Positions 43,829 through 56,715 are shown, numbered from the stretch's first letter. The stretch is DNA of 64,000 nucleotides from Ramlibacter algicola (GCF_016641735.1 NZ_JAEDAO010000001.1:62001-126000); one strand, 5' to 3'. Program-made: numbers and translations. Notes: a model not told the origin generated them from the sequence alone.

Positions 43829-44956
43829 ATGCATGCACTGCGAACCAACCGCGCCTGGCCACGGCGGGTGCGACGACTGCTGGTGGCCGCCGGGCTGCTG
43901 GCCGCGGCGGCGTCCGCGCCGGCGGAGGTCATCGTCACCGGCGGCAAGACCGGCACCTACTACCAGATCGGCACCAACCTCAAGGACATCGTGTCGCCGG
44001 GCCTGGAGGTGCGCGACTCCAAGGGCTCGTGGGCCAACGTGGAGGAGCTGAGCCAGACCAAGGGCGTGGGGCTGGCGATCGTGCAGTCCGACGTCTACTC
44101 CGCATTCGTCTACCTGCGCGACAACCCGCAGGTGCCGGCGGAGACGCGGCAGCAGTACGCGCACCTGCTGGCCAACCTGCGCGTGTTCATGCCGCTGTAC
44201 CGCGAGGAGATCCACTTCCTGGTCCGCAAGGACAGCCCGCTGGAATACATCCACCAGATCAAGGGCGCGCGGCTCTGGATGGATGCCGAGAAGAGCGGCA
44301 CCTACCTCACGGCGCTGAACATCTACAGCAAGCTGTTCAACGAACGCCCGCAGGCGGTGGCGCCCTTCATCAACCCCACCGTCACGGGCGAGGACGAAGG
44401 CACGAAGACGCGGCGCTCGGCGCTGATGGTGCTGAGCGATCCCGAGTTCTACAAGGACTTCCCGAAGATCGACGTGATGGTCCTGGTCGCGGGGCAGCCG
44501 ATGAAGCTGCTGGCGTCCAACATCCCCGACAACCTGAAGCTGCTGAAGTTCGACCCCAACCATCCGGCCTCGGCGAAGCTGCTGCAGGAGTACCGGCGCG
44601 CCGACATCCAGAAGGCGAACTACCCGCTGCTGAACGTCGCCGATCCCGCGCAGCCGACGCTGTCGGTGGACTCGTACCTGATCACGGCGAACTTCAGCGA
44701 CCCGGGGCGCAACCGCTTCGTGTCCGTCATGGCGGACCGCTTCTGCGACCGCTTCGACGAACTGCAGGCCAAGGGCCACCCGAAGTGGAAGTCGCTGACG
44801 TGGAAGCCGGGATCGGAGCTGCCCGCGCTCAATGCGGGCTGGCAGTACTCCACGCGCGTGAAGACGCGCCTGGGCCATTGCAGGGCCGCGGACCCGGCGC
44901 CGCCGCCCCCCAGTGCGTGCCGCCCGCAGGACCGCTTCGCTGGCCTGTGCCGGTGA
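43829..44956 (+). CDS. TAXI-type periplasmic solute-binding protein with Cys tail
   Basis: 375 residues with a long signal peptide (MHALRTNRAWPRRVRRLLVAAGLLAAAASAPA). The mature part begins VIVTGGKTGTYYQIGTNLKD, the TAXI family phosphate/substrate-loop opening, and has AIVQSDVYSAFVYLRD and EKSGTYLTALNIYSK. TAXI proteins normally feed TRAP transporters, but no TRAP membrane component is near, so it is an orphan. A C-terminal extension PAPPPPSACRPQDRFAGLCR resembles the tail of the preceding protein. GAAGGGAG supports ATG 43829. Confidence 0.85.
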   Translation: MHALRTNRAWPRRVRRLLVAAGLLAAAASAPAEVIVTGGKTGTYYQIGTNLKDIVSPGLEVRDSKGSWANVEELSQTKGVGLAIVQSDVYSAFVYLRDNPQVPAETRQQYAHLLANLRVFMPLYREEIHFLVRKDSPLEYIHQIKGARLWMDAEKSGTYLTALNIYSKLFNERPQAVAPFINPTVTGEDEGTKTRRSALMVLSDPEFYKDFPKIDVMVLVAGQPMKLLASNIPDNLKLLKFDPNHPASAKLLQEYRRADIQKANYPLLNVADPAQPTLSVDSYLITANFSDPGRNRFVSVMADRFCDRFDELQAKGHPKWKSLTWKPGSELPALNAGWQYSTRVKTRLGHCRAADPAPPPPSACRPQDRFAGLCR

Positions 44957-45110
44957 CAACCTGCGAGCACGCCGCTACCGCGACGCGACTCGCGTGTGCA
45001 GGAACCTCGATCGCACTTGCATCCGCGCCACACACCGCGCGCGCCCTCTGGCGGCGAACGCGGCCAACGGCTACAAAGGAGGCACGCTCCCGGAGCGCAG
45101 GAGGGCATCG

Positions 45111-45572
45111 ATGTCGCAAGCCGATCGCAAGCGTCGCCACCAGGCCAGGCTGGCACGGATCGAGCAAGTGCAGGTGGTCGCGGGCCACGCGGGCCGCGGG
45201 CGCGTGGACCACGAGGCCACCCTGCTGGAACGCGCGCGCATGCTCGACGAGGAACTCGCGGCGCACCAGGCCACCGAGGCCGGGCTCGCCGCCTTCGACC
45301 GCCTGCTGAAGGTGGTCGAACTGCGCGGCACCGCGCGCACGCCCGAAGTCACCGAACTGCTCGACGCGTTGTGGAACCGGCATCCGCTGCCGCTGGCGGT
45401 GCTGCGCGGCGTGGAGCCGCGCGTGGCCGACGACATGCTGGCGCTGCTGGATGCGTTCCGCTGGTCGCGCGTGGACCTGGTCACCGAAGTCACCGGCGGG
45501 CCGCGGCGCGTGGCCAAGGTGCTGGCCGCCGCCCCGCCGCAGCTCGAGAGCGTGGTGCGCGTCGCGCGCTGA
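45111..45572 (+). CDS. Hypothetical coiled-coil-like protein
   Basis: 153 residues, hydrophilic and helical: RKRRHQARLARIEQVQVVAGHAG, then EATLLERARMLDEELAAHQATEAGLAAFDRLLKVVEL, then a HEAT-like ending LLDALWNRHPLPLAVLRGVEPRVADDMLALLDAF. AGGAGGG nine bases before ATG 45111 decides the start; a longer frame from 44913 overlaps the TAXI gene and lacks support. No family is recognised. It may belong to the cluster beginning at 41629. Confidence 0.68.
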   Translation: MSQADRKRRHQARLARIEQVQVVAGHAGRGRVDHEATLLERARMLDEELAAHQATEAGLAAFDRLLKVVELRGTARTPEVTELLDALWNRHPLPLAVLRGVEPRVADDMLALLDAFRWSRVDLVTEVTGGPRRVAKVLAAAPPQLESVVRVAR

Positions 45573-45580
45573 GGAGCGCC

Positions 45581-45760
45581 CTACGGCTTGGCGACCTGGT
45601 GCACGATGAATGCCAGCGTGCCCAGGAACACCAGCACCGCGACCAGCGCGACACCGATCAGCACGAAGGGATTGGTCTTCTCGTGCTGGCCGCGCGCATC
45701 GCGCGGCGCGACGCCGAAGAAGCCCCACAGCACGGTCTTGACCTGGCGGAACACGTTCAC
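45581..45760 (-). CDS. DUF2970 small membrane protein
   Basis: 59 residues: VFRQVKTVLWGFFGVAPRDARGQHEK, then a helix PFVLIGVALVAVLVFLGTLAF. VLWGFFGVA/R is the DUF2970 signature, seen in proteins next to respiratory genes of beta-proteobacteria. Start is GTG 45758-45760 behind an extended purine-rich ribosome site (GAGGAGGAAGAGGA). It follows the two cytochrome c genes on the same strand, 17 bases downstream, and is probably part of their operon. Confidence 0.8.
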   Translation of the reverse strand: MNVFRQVKTVLWGFFGVAPRDARGQHEKTNPFVLIGVALVAVLVFLGTLAFIVHQVAKP

Positions 45761-45777
45761 TCCTCTTCCTCCTCGAA

Positions 45778-47079
45778 CTAGCGCACCCGCTGCACGTCGA
45801 ACGCCGACACGGGCGGGGCCGCATTGCCCCAGGACTGTCGCACGTAGGTGATCACCGCGGCGATGTCCTCGTCGCCCAGCACCTGGTGGAACGGCGGCAT
45901 GCCGAACGGCCGCGGGTTGCCCGCGGTGCTGGGCGAAAAGCCGCCGTGGCGCACCAGCTGGATCAGGTTGTTCGGCGCCTCCAGCAGCACCGCACGGTTG
46001 CCGGCCAGCGCCGGATAGAGCGACGGCACGCCCTCCCCGCGCGCGCCGTGGCAGGTGGCGCACTGCTGGCCATAGACCTTGCCGCCGCGCTCCAGCACGT
46101 CGCTGGGCGCGCGCCGCGCGAGCAGCCGCGGCTCCTCGCGCACGGGGATCGCCGCCAGGTATTGCGCCATCGCGCCGAGGTCGTCGGCAGTGAGGTACTG
46201 GGTGCTCGTGAAAACGACCTCGGCCATCGGGCCGGACACCGTCGCGTGCGCGGACACGCCGTCCTTGAGCAGCTTGATGACTTCCTCGCGCGGCCAGCCC
46301 TGCACGCCCGCCTCCTTCGGCGTCGCGAGCGACGGCGCGTACCAGGTCTGGTCGGGCATCAGGCCGCCGGCGAATTCCGCGTTCACGCTGGTGGCGCCGA
46401 GCGCGTTGCGGCTGGAATGGCAGGCCGCGCAGTGCGCCAGCGCATCGACCAGGTACTTGCCGCGGTTCCACGCCACGTCCTGCTGCGGGTCGGCTTCGAA
46501 CGCACCCGCGCGGAAGAACAGCGCGCGCCACACGGCCAAGGCCGCCTGCGTGCCGTAGGGGAACGGCAGCTGGTGCGCCTTGTTCGCCTGTTCGACGGGT
46601 TGGACGGTGCGCAGGTACGCATGGAGCGCGTCCGAATCCTCGCGCGTGACCTTGGTGTAGCTCGGGTACGGGAAGGCGGGGTACAGCAGGCGCCCGTCCT
46701 TCGCGCGGCCGTGGTGCATCGCGCGCCAGAACTCGGCGGCCGACCAGGTGCCGATGCCGGTCTTCGCAGCGGGCGTGATGTTGGGCGCGAAGACGGTGCC
46801 GAACGGCGTGTGCACGCCGCCGCCGCCGGCGAACTCGGCGCCGCCGACCGTGGTGTGGCAGCCCATGCAATTGCCCGCTCGCGCGAGGTACGCGCCGCGC
46901 TGCACCTGCTTCGCATCGGGCGGCGTCGTGGCAGCGGAGGAGCCATCCAGCGGCGCTTCGCCCCGCACGTTCGACCACGCGACCCAGCCGGCGAACAAGG
47001 CGAGCAGCAGCGCGACCAGCACGATCGCGCCAAGCAGCCAGCGCTGCCAGCGCGCGCGCTTCACGATGCCGGTGCTCAT
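45778..47079 (-). CDS. Triheme cytochrome c, dehydrogenase-associated type
   Basis: 433 residues. An N-terminal membrane anchor LLGAIVLVALLLALFAGWVAW is followed by three heme-binding motifs, CMGCH, CAACH and CATCH, in three cytochrome domains (about 55-170, 180-320, 325-430). This is the layout of the cytochrome subunits of membrane alcohol, aldehyde, gluconate or sorbitol dehydrogenases (AdhB/GndC-like). No flavin or PQQ/Mo dehydrogenase subunit is in the window. The start ATG overlaps the TGA of the upstream cytochrome (47076-47079). Confidence 0.9.
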   Translation of the reverse strand: MSTGIVKRARWQRWLLGAIVLVALLLALFAGWVAWSNVRGEAPLDGSSAATTPPDAKQVQRGAYLARAGNCMGCHTTVGGAEFAGGGGVHTPFGTVFAPNITPAAKTGIGTWSAAEFWRAMHHGRAKDGRLLYPAFPYPSYTKVTREDSDALHAYLRTVQPVEQANKAHQLPFPYGTQAALAVWRALFFRAGAFEADPQQDVAWNRGKYLVDALAHCAACHSSRNALGATSVNAEFAGGLMPDQTWYAPSLATPKEAGVQGWPREEVIKLLKDGVSAHATVSGPMAEVVFTSTQYLTADDLGAMAQYLAAIPVREEPRLLARRAPSDVLERGGKVYGQQCATCHGARGEGVPSLYPALAGNRAVLLEAPNNLIQLVRHGGFSPSTAGNPRPFGMPPFHQVLGDEDIAAVITYVRQSWGNAAPPVSAFDVQRVR

Positions 47080-47804
47080 TGCAGGAAGCTCCCGCACGCG
47101 GTCGGCAGCGGCTGCGTCGACGGCGGCGCCGGCTTGGTGCCGGCGGGCAAGGTCTGCGCCGACAGCCAGCGCGCGACGACCGAGATCTCCTCGGGCGCCA
47201 GCGCCTTCGCGACGCCCGCCATGCAGTCGGGCGCCTTCGCGTGGCGCTGGCCGGTGCGCCACGCGCCCAGCTGCGAGTTGAGGTAGTCCGCCGGCAGCGT
47301 GAACAGGCCCGGCATCGCCGGCAGCATGCCCGCCATCTGCTGGCCGTGGCAGGCGACGCAGGCCGGGATGCCGCGCTGCGGCGCGCCGTCGAACACCAGC
47401 GCGCGCGCCGCGGCTTCTTCCTGCGGCGTGAGCTTGGAGACCTGCGCCGGCGGATACGGCACGTCCAGCCCGGCGAAGTAATTCGCGATCTCGTGCAGGT
47501 AATCGTCGGACAGGTTCTGCACCAGGTGGTTCATCGCGTCGTACTTGCGCAGCCCGGCCTGGAAGTTCTTCAGCTGGTTGTACAGGTAGCCCGCCGGCTT
47601 GCCCGCGATGCGCGGGAAGTAGCCCTGGTTGGTCGCGCGCCCTTCCTTGCCGTGGCAGACGACGCACGCCTGCATGCGTTGCGCCATCGTGTCCTGCACT
47701 TTCGGCTGCGCGGCCGGCGCGTCCTGCGCCCACGACGGATGCATCGCACCCAGGAGCACCGCGCCAACGGCAAGCAAGGATCGGAGTGGGAGGACGGATC
47801 GCAT
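47076..47804 (-). CDS. Diheme cytochrome c (c4-like)
   Basis: 242 residues with signal peptide SLLAVGAVLLGAMHPSWA. Two CxxCH motifs, CVVCH and CVACH, lie in tandem homologous cytochrome domains, each followed by a GYFPRIAGKPAGYL or MPGLFTLPADYL distal Met region, like cytochrome c4. It would carry electrons in the periplasm from or to the triheme protein with which it overlaps. ATG 47802-47804 is used; an in-frame GTG precedes it. Additional Cys near the C-terminus (DCMAG, TACGS). Confidence 0.88.
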   Translation of the reverse strand: MRSVLPLRSLLAVGAVLLGAMHPSWAQDAPAAQPKVQDTMAQRMQACVVCHGKEGRATNQGYFPRIAGKPAGYLYNQLKNFQAGLRKYDAMNHLVQNLSDDYLHEIANYFAGLDVPYPPAQVSKLTPQEEAAARALVFDGAPQRGIPACVACHGQQMAGMLPAMPGLFTLPADYLNSQLGAWRTGQRHAKAPDCMAGVAKALAPEEISVVARWLSAQTLPAGTKPAPPSTQPLPTACGSFLQ

Positions 47805-47971
47805 CACGCGTGACTGTGCCAGCAAACCAGATGCGGCAGTCGGCGCAGAAACAGGAAAAAACAGCGGATCAGATGGCCTGGAAGCGGGGCTTTCCATTCG
47901 GCCGGCATGCGAACAGTACAGTGGTCCCCGCCACGCCACCGCGACGGAACAGTGGCACCGCGCGCATCGCC

Positions 47972-49420
47972 ATGAAACGCTACGAAGCACTCGCCGACGA
48001 CATCGCCCACGGGATCGCCAGCGGCAGCCTGCGGCCGGGAGAGCGGCTGCCCTCGGTGCGCGAGACGAGCGCGAGCCGGGGCGTCAGCCCTTCCACCGTG
48101 TTCCAGGCGTACGACCTCCTGGAGGCCCGCGGCTTCGTCGAGGCACGGCCGCGCTCGGGCTACTTCGTGCGCGATCGCGCAGGCAGCCAGGCGGAGCCGG
48201 CGCTGTCGCACCCGATCGCCCGCGAGCAGGAGGTCGAAGTCTCCGACCTCGTCTTCCAGGTGCTCGGCCACGCGCGCGACCGCACGCTGGTGCCGCTCGG
48301 GTCGGCGTTCCCGGCCGCCTCGCTGTTCCCGCTGCCGAAGCTCGCGCTGGCGTTGGGCAAGGCGGCGCGCCAGCTCGATCCATGGAAGACGGTGGAAGAC
48401 CTCGCCCCGGGGAGCGCGGCGCTGCGGCGCCAGGTCGGGCTGCGCTACCTGGCGATGGGCTGCCACGTCGACGCGCAGGAGATCGTCGTCACCAACGGCG
48501 CGATGGAGGCGCTGAACCTGTGCCTGGAAGCCGTGACGCGGCCCGGCGACCTGGTGGCGGTGGAGTCGCCGACGTTCTATGCGGCGCTGCAGGCGCTGGA
48601 GCGGCGCGGCCTGAAGGCGGTCGAAGTGGCGACGCATCCGCGCACGGGCGTGGACGTTCCTTCGCTCGCCGCCGTGCTCGGCCAGCATCCCGTGAAGGCC
48701 TGCTGGCTGATGCCCAACTTCCAGAACCCGCTGGGCAGCCTGATGCCCGACACGGCGAAGCACGCGCTGATCGACCTGCTGGCGGAGCACGACGTGCCCC
48801 TGATCGAGGACGACGTCTACGGCGAGCTGTACTTCGGCACGCAGAAGCCGCGGCCGGCCAAGGCCTGGGATCGCAAGGGGCTGGTGCTGCATTGCAGCTC
48901 CTTCTCCAAGACGCTTGCGCCCGGCTACCGCGTGGGCTGGACCGCGGCGGGGCGGTACGCGCAGTCGGTCGCACGGCGCAAGCTGATGGCGTCGCTGGCG
49001 ACCTCGGTGCCGGTGCAGGAGGGCCTGGCCGAGTACCTGCAGCACGGCGGCTACGACCGCCACCTGCGGCAGCTGCGGCAGGCGCTGGCGACGCAGCGGC
49101 AACTGGTCGCGCGCGCGATCGCCAGGCACTTCCCCGAAGGGACCCGGGTGACGCAACCCGAGGGCGGCTACTTCCTGTGGGTGGAACTGCCGGACGGCGT
49201 CGACGCGCTGGAGCTGCACCGGCTGTCGCTGTCGCAGGACGTCAGCCTCGCCCCGGGCCACCTGTTCTCGGCCGACCACCGGTTCGCGAACCACGTGCGG
49301 ATCAACTTCGGCCACCCGGGCGACCCGCGCGTGGAGGGGGCGATCAAGACCGTGGGCACGATCGCCCGCGCGCTGGCGCGGCAGCCTCAGGACGCGGCGT
49401 CGCGGCGCGGCACCTTGTAG
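47972..49420 (+). CDS. MocR-family transcriptional regulator (GntR HTH plus aminotransferase domain)
   Basis: 482 residues. A GntR-type winged helix-turn-helix (about 1-70: LADDIAHGIASGSLRPGERLPSVRE ... STVFQAYDLLEARG) is joined by a linker to a fold-type I aminotransferase domain with PLP Lys in HCSSFSKTLAPGYRVGW and GAMEALNLCLEAV. Such proteins sense amino acids or PLP-adducts and usually regulate a nearby gene. It is divergent from the cytochrome operon (168-base gap) and convergent with the RibD-C protein, which it overlaps by 34 bases. Confidence 0.9.
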   Translation: MKRYEALADDIAHGIASGSLRPGERLPSVRETSASRGVSPSTVFQAYDLLEARGFVEARPRSGYFVRDRAGSQAEPALSHPIAREQEVEVSDLVFQVLGHARDRTLVPLGSAFPAASLFPLPKLALALGKAARQLDPWKTVEDLAPGSAALRRQVGLRYLAMGCHVDAQEIVVTNGAMEALNLCLEAVTRPGDLVAVESPTFYAALQALERRGLKAVEVATHPRTGVDVPSLAAVLGQHPVKACWLMPNFQNPLGSLMPDTAKHALIDLLAEHDVPLIEDDVYGELYFGTQKPRPAKAWDRKGLVLHCSSFSKTLAPGYRVGWTAAGRYAQSVARRKLMASLATSVPVQEGLAEYLQHGGYDRHLRQLRQALATQRQLVARAIARHFPEGTRVTQPEGGYFLWVELPDGVDALELHRLSLSQDVSLAPGHLFSADHRFANHVRINFGHPGDPRVEGAIKTVGTIARALARQPQDAASRRGTL

Positions 49421-49953
49421 CGCAGCTCCGCGAAGCCGCTGCCCACCTGCCGCACCGATTGCAACTGCAGCGGCGGTTGCGTCAGGCGGCGCGGGAACAG
49501 CGGCTTGCCGCAGCCGAGCGTGACCGAGCCGACCTGCACCAGGATCTCGTCGAGCAGGCCCGCATCGGCGAACTGGCCGGCGAGGTCGCCGCCGCCGACG
49601 ATCCACAGGTTGCGGCCGGCCGCGGCCTGCAGCATCGCGGCGTGCACCGGGCGCACGTCGCCCTGCACGAAGCGCAGGTCGGCACCCGCGATGGCGGGCA
49701 GCGTGCGGTGCGTGAACACCCAGGTCGGCTGCGTGTAGGGCCACGCCGAACCCGTTTCCGCGGACACGCGGTCCGCGTGCCGCAGCATCCACTCGTACGT
49801 CGACGCGCCCATCGTGAGCGCACCGACCTCCTTGATGAACTGCGGGTAGCTGGTGTCGGCGACATTGCCCAGCGGGAACAACCAGTCGAGCGAGTCGTCC
49901 TCGGTGGCGATGAAGCCGTCGAGGCTCGTCGCGGTGAAGTACTGGGTCGCCAT
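49387..49953 (-). CDS. RibD C-terminal/dihydrofolate reductase-family protein
   Basis: 188 residues with the DHFR-like NADPH-binding fold: MATQYFTATSLDGFIATEDDSLDW at the start, LTMGASTYEWML, WVFTHRTLP, and NLWIVGGGDLAGQFADAGLLDEI. This is the YwjB/YyaP type; actual substrates are not known. ATG 49951-49953. Its end lies inside the final codons of the convergent MocR gene (34-base overlap). Confidence 0.85.
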   Translation of the reverse strand: MATQYFTATSLDGFIATEDDSLDWLFPLGNVADTSYPQFIKEVGALTMGASTYEWMLRHADRVSAETGSAWPYTQPTWVFTHRTLPAIAGADLRFVQGDVRPVHAAMLQAAAGRNLWIVGGGDLAGQFADAGLLDEILVQVGSVTLGCGKPLFPRRLTQPPLQLQSVRQVGSGFAELRYKVPRRDAAS

Positions 49954-49967
49954 GGCAGCCTCCTGCG

Positions 49968-50771
49968 CTAGAACTTCACGTCGTACTGCACCGTGATCGG
50001 TGCGTGGTCCGAGAACCGCTCCTGCTTGTAGATCGCCTCGTCGCGCGCCAGCGTACCGACGCCGGGCGTGGCCAGGTGGTAATCGAGCCGCCAGCCCACG
50101 TTCTTCGCGTACGCCTGGCCGCGGTTGCTCCACCAGGTGTAGCTCTCCTCGGTGGCGTGCGGCTTCAGGTGGCGGTAGACGTCGACCACCTGGTGCTGGT
50201 CCAGCAACCGTGTCATCCACGCGCGTTCCTCGGGCAGGAAGCCGCTGTTCTTCTGGTTGGACTTCCAGTTCTTCAGGTCCTGTTCCTTGTGCGCGATGTT
50301 GATGTCGCCGCACAGGATGAACTCGCGCTCGGCCTTCAGCCGCAGCAGGTGCGGCTCGAATTCGGCGAGGAAGCGGAACTTGGCGGCCTGCCGGTCCTCG
50401 CCGGACGAGCCGCTGGGGAAGTAGGCGCTGATGATCGAGAACTTGCGCGCCGGCGTGTCGAAGCGCGCCTCGAGGTAGCGCCCCTCGGCGTCGAACTCGG
50501 TCGAGCCGAAACCGATGCGCACGTCGCTGGGCAGGCGCTTGCTGTACACGCCCACGCCCGAGTAGCCCTTCTTCTGCGCGAAGTGGAAGTAGCCCTTGAG
50601 GCCTGCGAGATCGTCGAAGCGGCCGCTCACGTCGTCGGCCTGGGCCTTGACCTCCTGCACGCAAATACAATCGGGCTGCGTCTTCGCGAGCCACGCCTCC
50701 ACGCCCTTGCTGGCGGCCGAGCGGATGCCATTCAGGTTGAGGCTCGTGAGCTTGAACAAGGAATTTCCCAT
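49968..50771 (-). CDS. xth: Exodeoxyribonuclease III
   Basis: AP endonuclease/3'-exonuclease of the EEP superfamily; up to 267 residues. Signature residues are LTSLNLNGIRSA (Asn), CVQEVKA (catalytic Glu), ISAYFPSGS, CGDINIAHK (Asp/Asn), WTWW-like YTWWSNRG, and C-terminal RFSDHAPI (Asp-His). The start is uncertain. ATG 50769-50771 shares bases with the divergent pyrE ATG and has no ribosome site. A TTG at 50757-50759 (FKLTSLNLNG) fits relatives better. Confidence 0.93.
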   Translation of the reverse strand: MGNSLFKLTSLNLNGIRSAASKGVEAWLAKTQPDCICVQEVKAQADDVSGRFDDLAGLKGYFHFAQKKGYSGVGVYSKRLPSDVRIGFGSTEFDAEGRYLEARFDTPARKFSIISAYFPSGSSGEDRQAAKFRFLAEFEPHLLRLKAEREFILCGDINIAHKEQDLKNWKSNQKNSGFLPEERAWMTRLLDQHQVVDVYRHLKPHATEESYTWWSNRGQAYAKNVGWRLDYHLATPGVGTLARDEAIYKQERFSDHAPITVQYDVKF

Positions 50772-51450
50772 GGTGGCAGCGGTGGGCCAGGACGACCTGG
50801 CGCAGGAGTTCGTGCAGTTCGCACTGGAAGCGGGCGCCTTGCGGTTCGGCGAGTTCACAACCAAGGCAGGACGCCTCTCGCCGTACTTCTTCAACACCGG
50901 CCAGTTCGACGACGGCGTGAAACTCGGGCGGCTCGCGCAATTCTATGCACGCCGCCTGCTCGCGTCCGGCATCGAGTTCGACATGCTGTTCGGGCCTGCC
51001 TACAAAGGCATCACGCTGGCGGCGGCCGTGGCCATCGAACTGGCCCGCCTGGGCCGCAACGTGCCTTACGCCTACAACCGCAAGGAAGCCAAGGACCATG
51101 GCGAAGGCGGGACGCTGGTCGGCGCGCCGGTCCGCGGGCGGGTCGTGATCGTCGACGACGTCATCACCGACGGCGGGGCCAAGCGCGAAGCCCGCGACAT
51201 CATCCTGGCCGCAGGCGCCCAGCCGGTGGCGGTGGCGATCTCCATGGACCGCCAGGAGAAAGCGACCAGCGAGGGGCGGGACGTGGACTACAGCGGCGTG
51301 CAGTTCGTCGAGCGCCAGCTGGGCCTGCAGGTGTGCACCATCGCGAAGCTCTCGGACCTGCTCCAGTACCTGCAGCACCAGGCCGGCGGCGCGCTGGGCG
51401 AACACCACGCCCGCGTGCTCGCGTACCGGGAACGTTACGGCGTCGCCTGA
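50770..51450 (+). CDS. pyrE: Orotate phosphoribosyltransferase
   Basis: 226 residues. Orotate plus PRPP to orotidine 5'-phosphate in pyrimidine synthesis. It has GEFTTKAGRLSPYFFNTGQFDDG, GPAYKGITLA, NRKEAKDHGEGG and the PRPP-binding motif VIVDDVITDGGAKREA. AAGGAA at about 50758 lies six bases before ATG 50770. That ATG and the divergent xth ATG share the CATG at 50769-50772, so regulatory sequences of each lie inside the other's reading frame. No pyrimidine gene cluster adjacent. Confidence 0.95.
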   Translation: MVAAVGQDDLAQEFVQFALEAGALRFGEFTTKAGRLSPYFFNTGQFDDGVKLGRLAQFYARRLLASGIEFDMLFGPAYKGITLAAAVAIELARLGRNVPYAYNRKEAKDHGEGGTLVGAPVRGRVVIVDDVITDGGAKREARDIILAAGAQPVAVAISMDRQEKATSEGRDVDYSGVQFVERQLGLQVCTIAKLSDLLQYLQHQAGGALGEHHARVLAYRERYGVA

Positions 51451-51463
51451 ACTCCAACGCTGC

Positions 51464-52132
51464 ATGAGCGCCATCCGGCCCGCGCTGGCCGCCTTCTGCT
51501 TCGCCTTCGCCGCCGGCCCGGCGTTCGCGCAGGCCGCGAGATCGTCGTCGCCCAGCATCTACGTGTGCGTGGACGCGAAGGGCCGCCGCATCACGTCGGA
51601 CCGCCCGATCATGGAATGCCTCGATCGCGAGCAGAAGCAGTACGGCAGCGGCGGCACCGTCCAGGGCACGCTGCCGCCGTCGATGACGGCCGACGAGCGT
51701 GCCGCGGCGGAGGAGAAGGCCCGTCGCGACACCGAGGATCGCCAGCGCGTGGCCGAGACCAGGCGGCGCGACCGCCTGCTGGTGAACCGCTACCCCGACG
51801 AGGCCAGCCACGAGCGCGAACGCGCCGCGTCGCTCCAGCGGCTGGATGACGCCATCGCCAGCGGCGAACGCCGGCTGCTGGACCTGCAGCGCCAGCGCGA
51901 GGACCTGCTGGCGCAGCAGCAGGCGTCCGCGACCGACGTCATCAAGGCGCAACGCATCAAGCGCGCCCTGTCCCAGAACGAGGAGAGCGATGGGGCGTCA
52001 CGCCGCCTGCTCGAAGCGCAGCGCGACGAGCGCCAGCGCATCGCCACCCGCTTCGACGAGGAGCGCGAGCGCCTGAAGGTCCTGTGGGCGCAACAGGTGC
52101 GGCCGGCGAAGGCAGCGGCGCCGAGGTCGTAG
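51464..52132 (+). CDS. DUF4124-domain exported coiled-coil protein
   Basis: 222 residues with signal peptide MSAIRPALAAFCFAFAAGPAFAQA. The short DUF4124 domain follows (SIYVCVDAKGRRITSDRPIMEC, about 30-51). The rest is charged coiled coil (residues about 75-210: ERAAAEEKARRDTEDRQRV ... LLDLQRQREDLLAQQQ ... RDERQRIATRFDEERER). DUF4124 proteins are periplasmic and of unknown role. It lies 13 bases after pyrE, possibly in its transcript, and is followed by REP-like hairpins. Confidence 0.85.
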   Translation: MSAIRPALAAFCFAFAAGPAFAQAARSSSPSIYVCVDAKGRRITSDRPIMECLDREQKQYGSGGTVQGTLPPSMTADERAAAEEKARRDTEDRQRVAETRRRDRLLVNRYPDEASHERERAASLQRLDDAIASGERRLLDLQRQREDLLAQQQASATDVIKAQRIKRALSQNEESDGASRRLLEAQRDERQRIATRFDEERERLKVLWAQQVRPAKAAAPRS

Positions 52133-52140
52133 CCTTTGTC

Positions 52141-52199
52141 ATTCCGGCGACGGCCGGAATCCATCGCGTCCCCGTGTCGAGGCCCCGGCCTTCGCCGGG
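52141..52199. repeat. Pair of REP-like palindromes between DUF4124 gene and gatB
   Basis: ATTCCGGC-GACG-GCCGGAAT (52141-52160, 8-bp stem) and CCCGGC-CTTC-GCCGGG (52184-52199, 6-bp stem). They occupy the 93-bp gap between two convergent genes. The first shares its stem with the palindrome at 24736-24755 in reversed orientation. They likely serve as bidirectional mRNA-end hairpins whatever their origin. Confidence 0.7.
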
Positions 52200-52225
52200 A
52201 TGGCGGGCCTCGGGCCTGCGGCCCT

Positions 52226-56708
<4,483 letters not shown>

Positions 56709-56715
56709 GCGCGCC

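Noticed and set aside
40528..43956. 1142-residue minus-strand open frame
   Set aside because: Antisense to the helicase end, the 507-residue unknown and the zinc-ribbon gene, all of which have proper starts and protein-like sequence.
44913..45110. N-terminal extension of the 45111 hypothetical
   Set aside because: It overlaps the TAXI gene, and a strong AGGAGG site lies just before ATG 45111.
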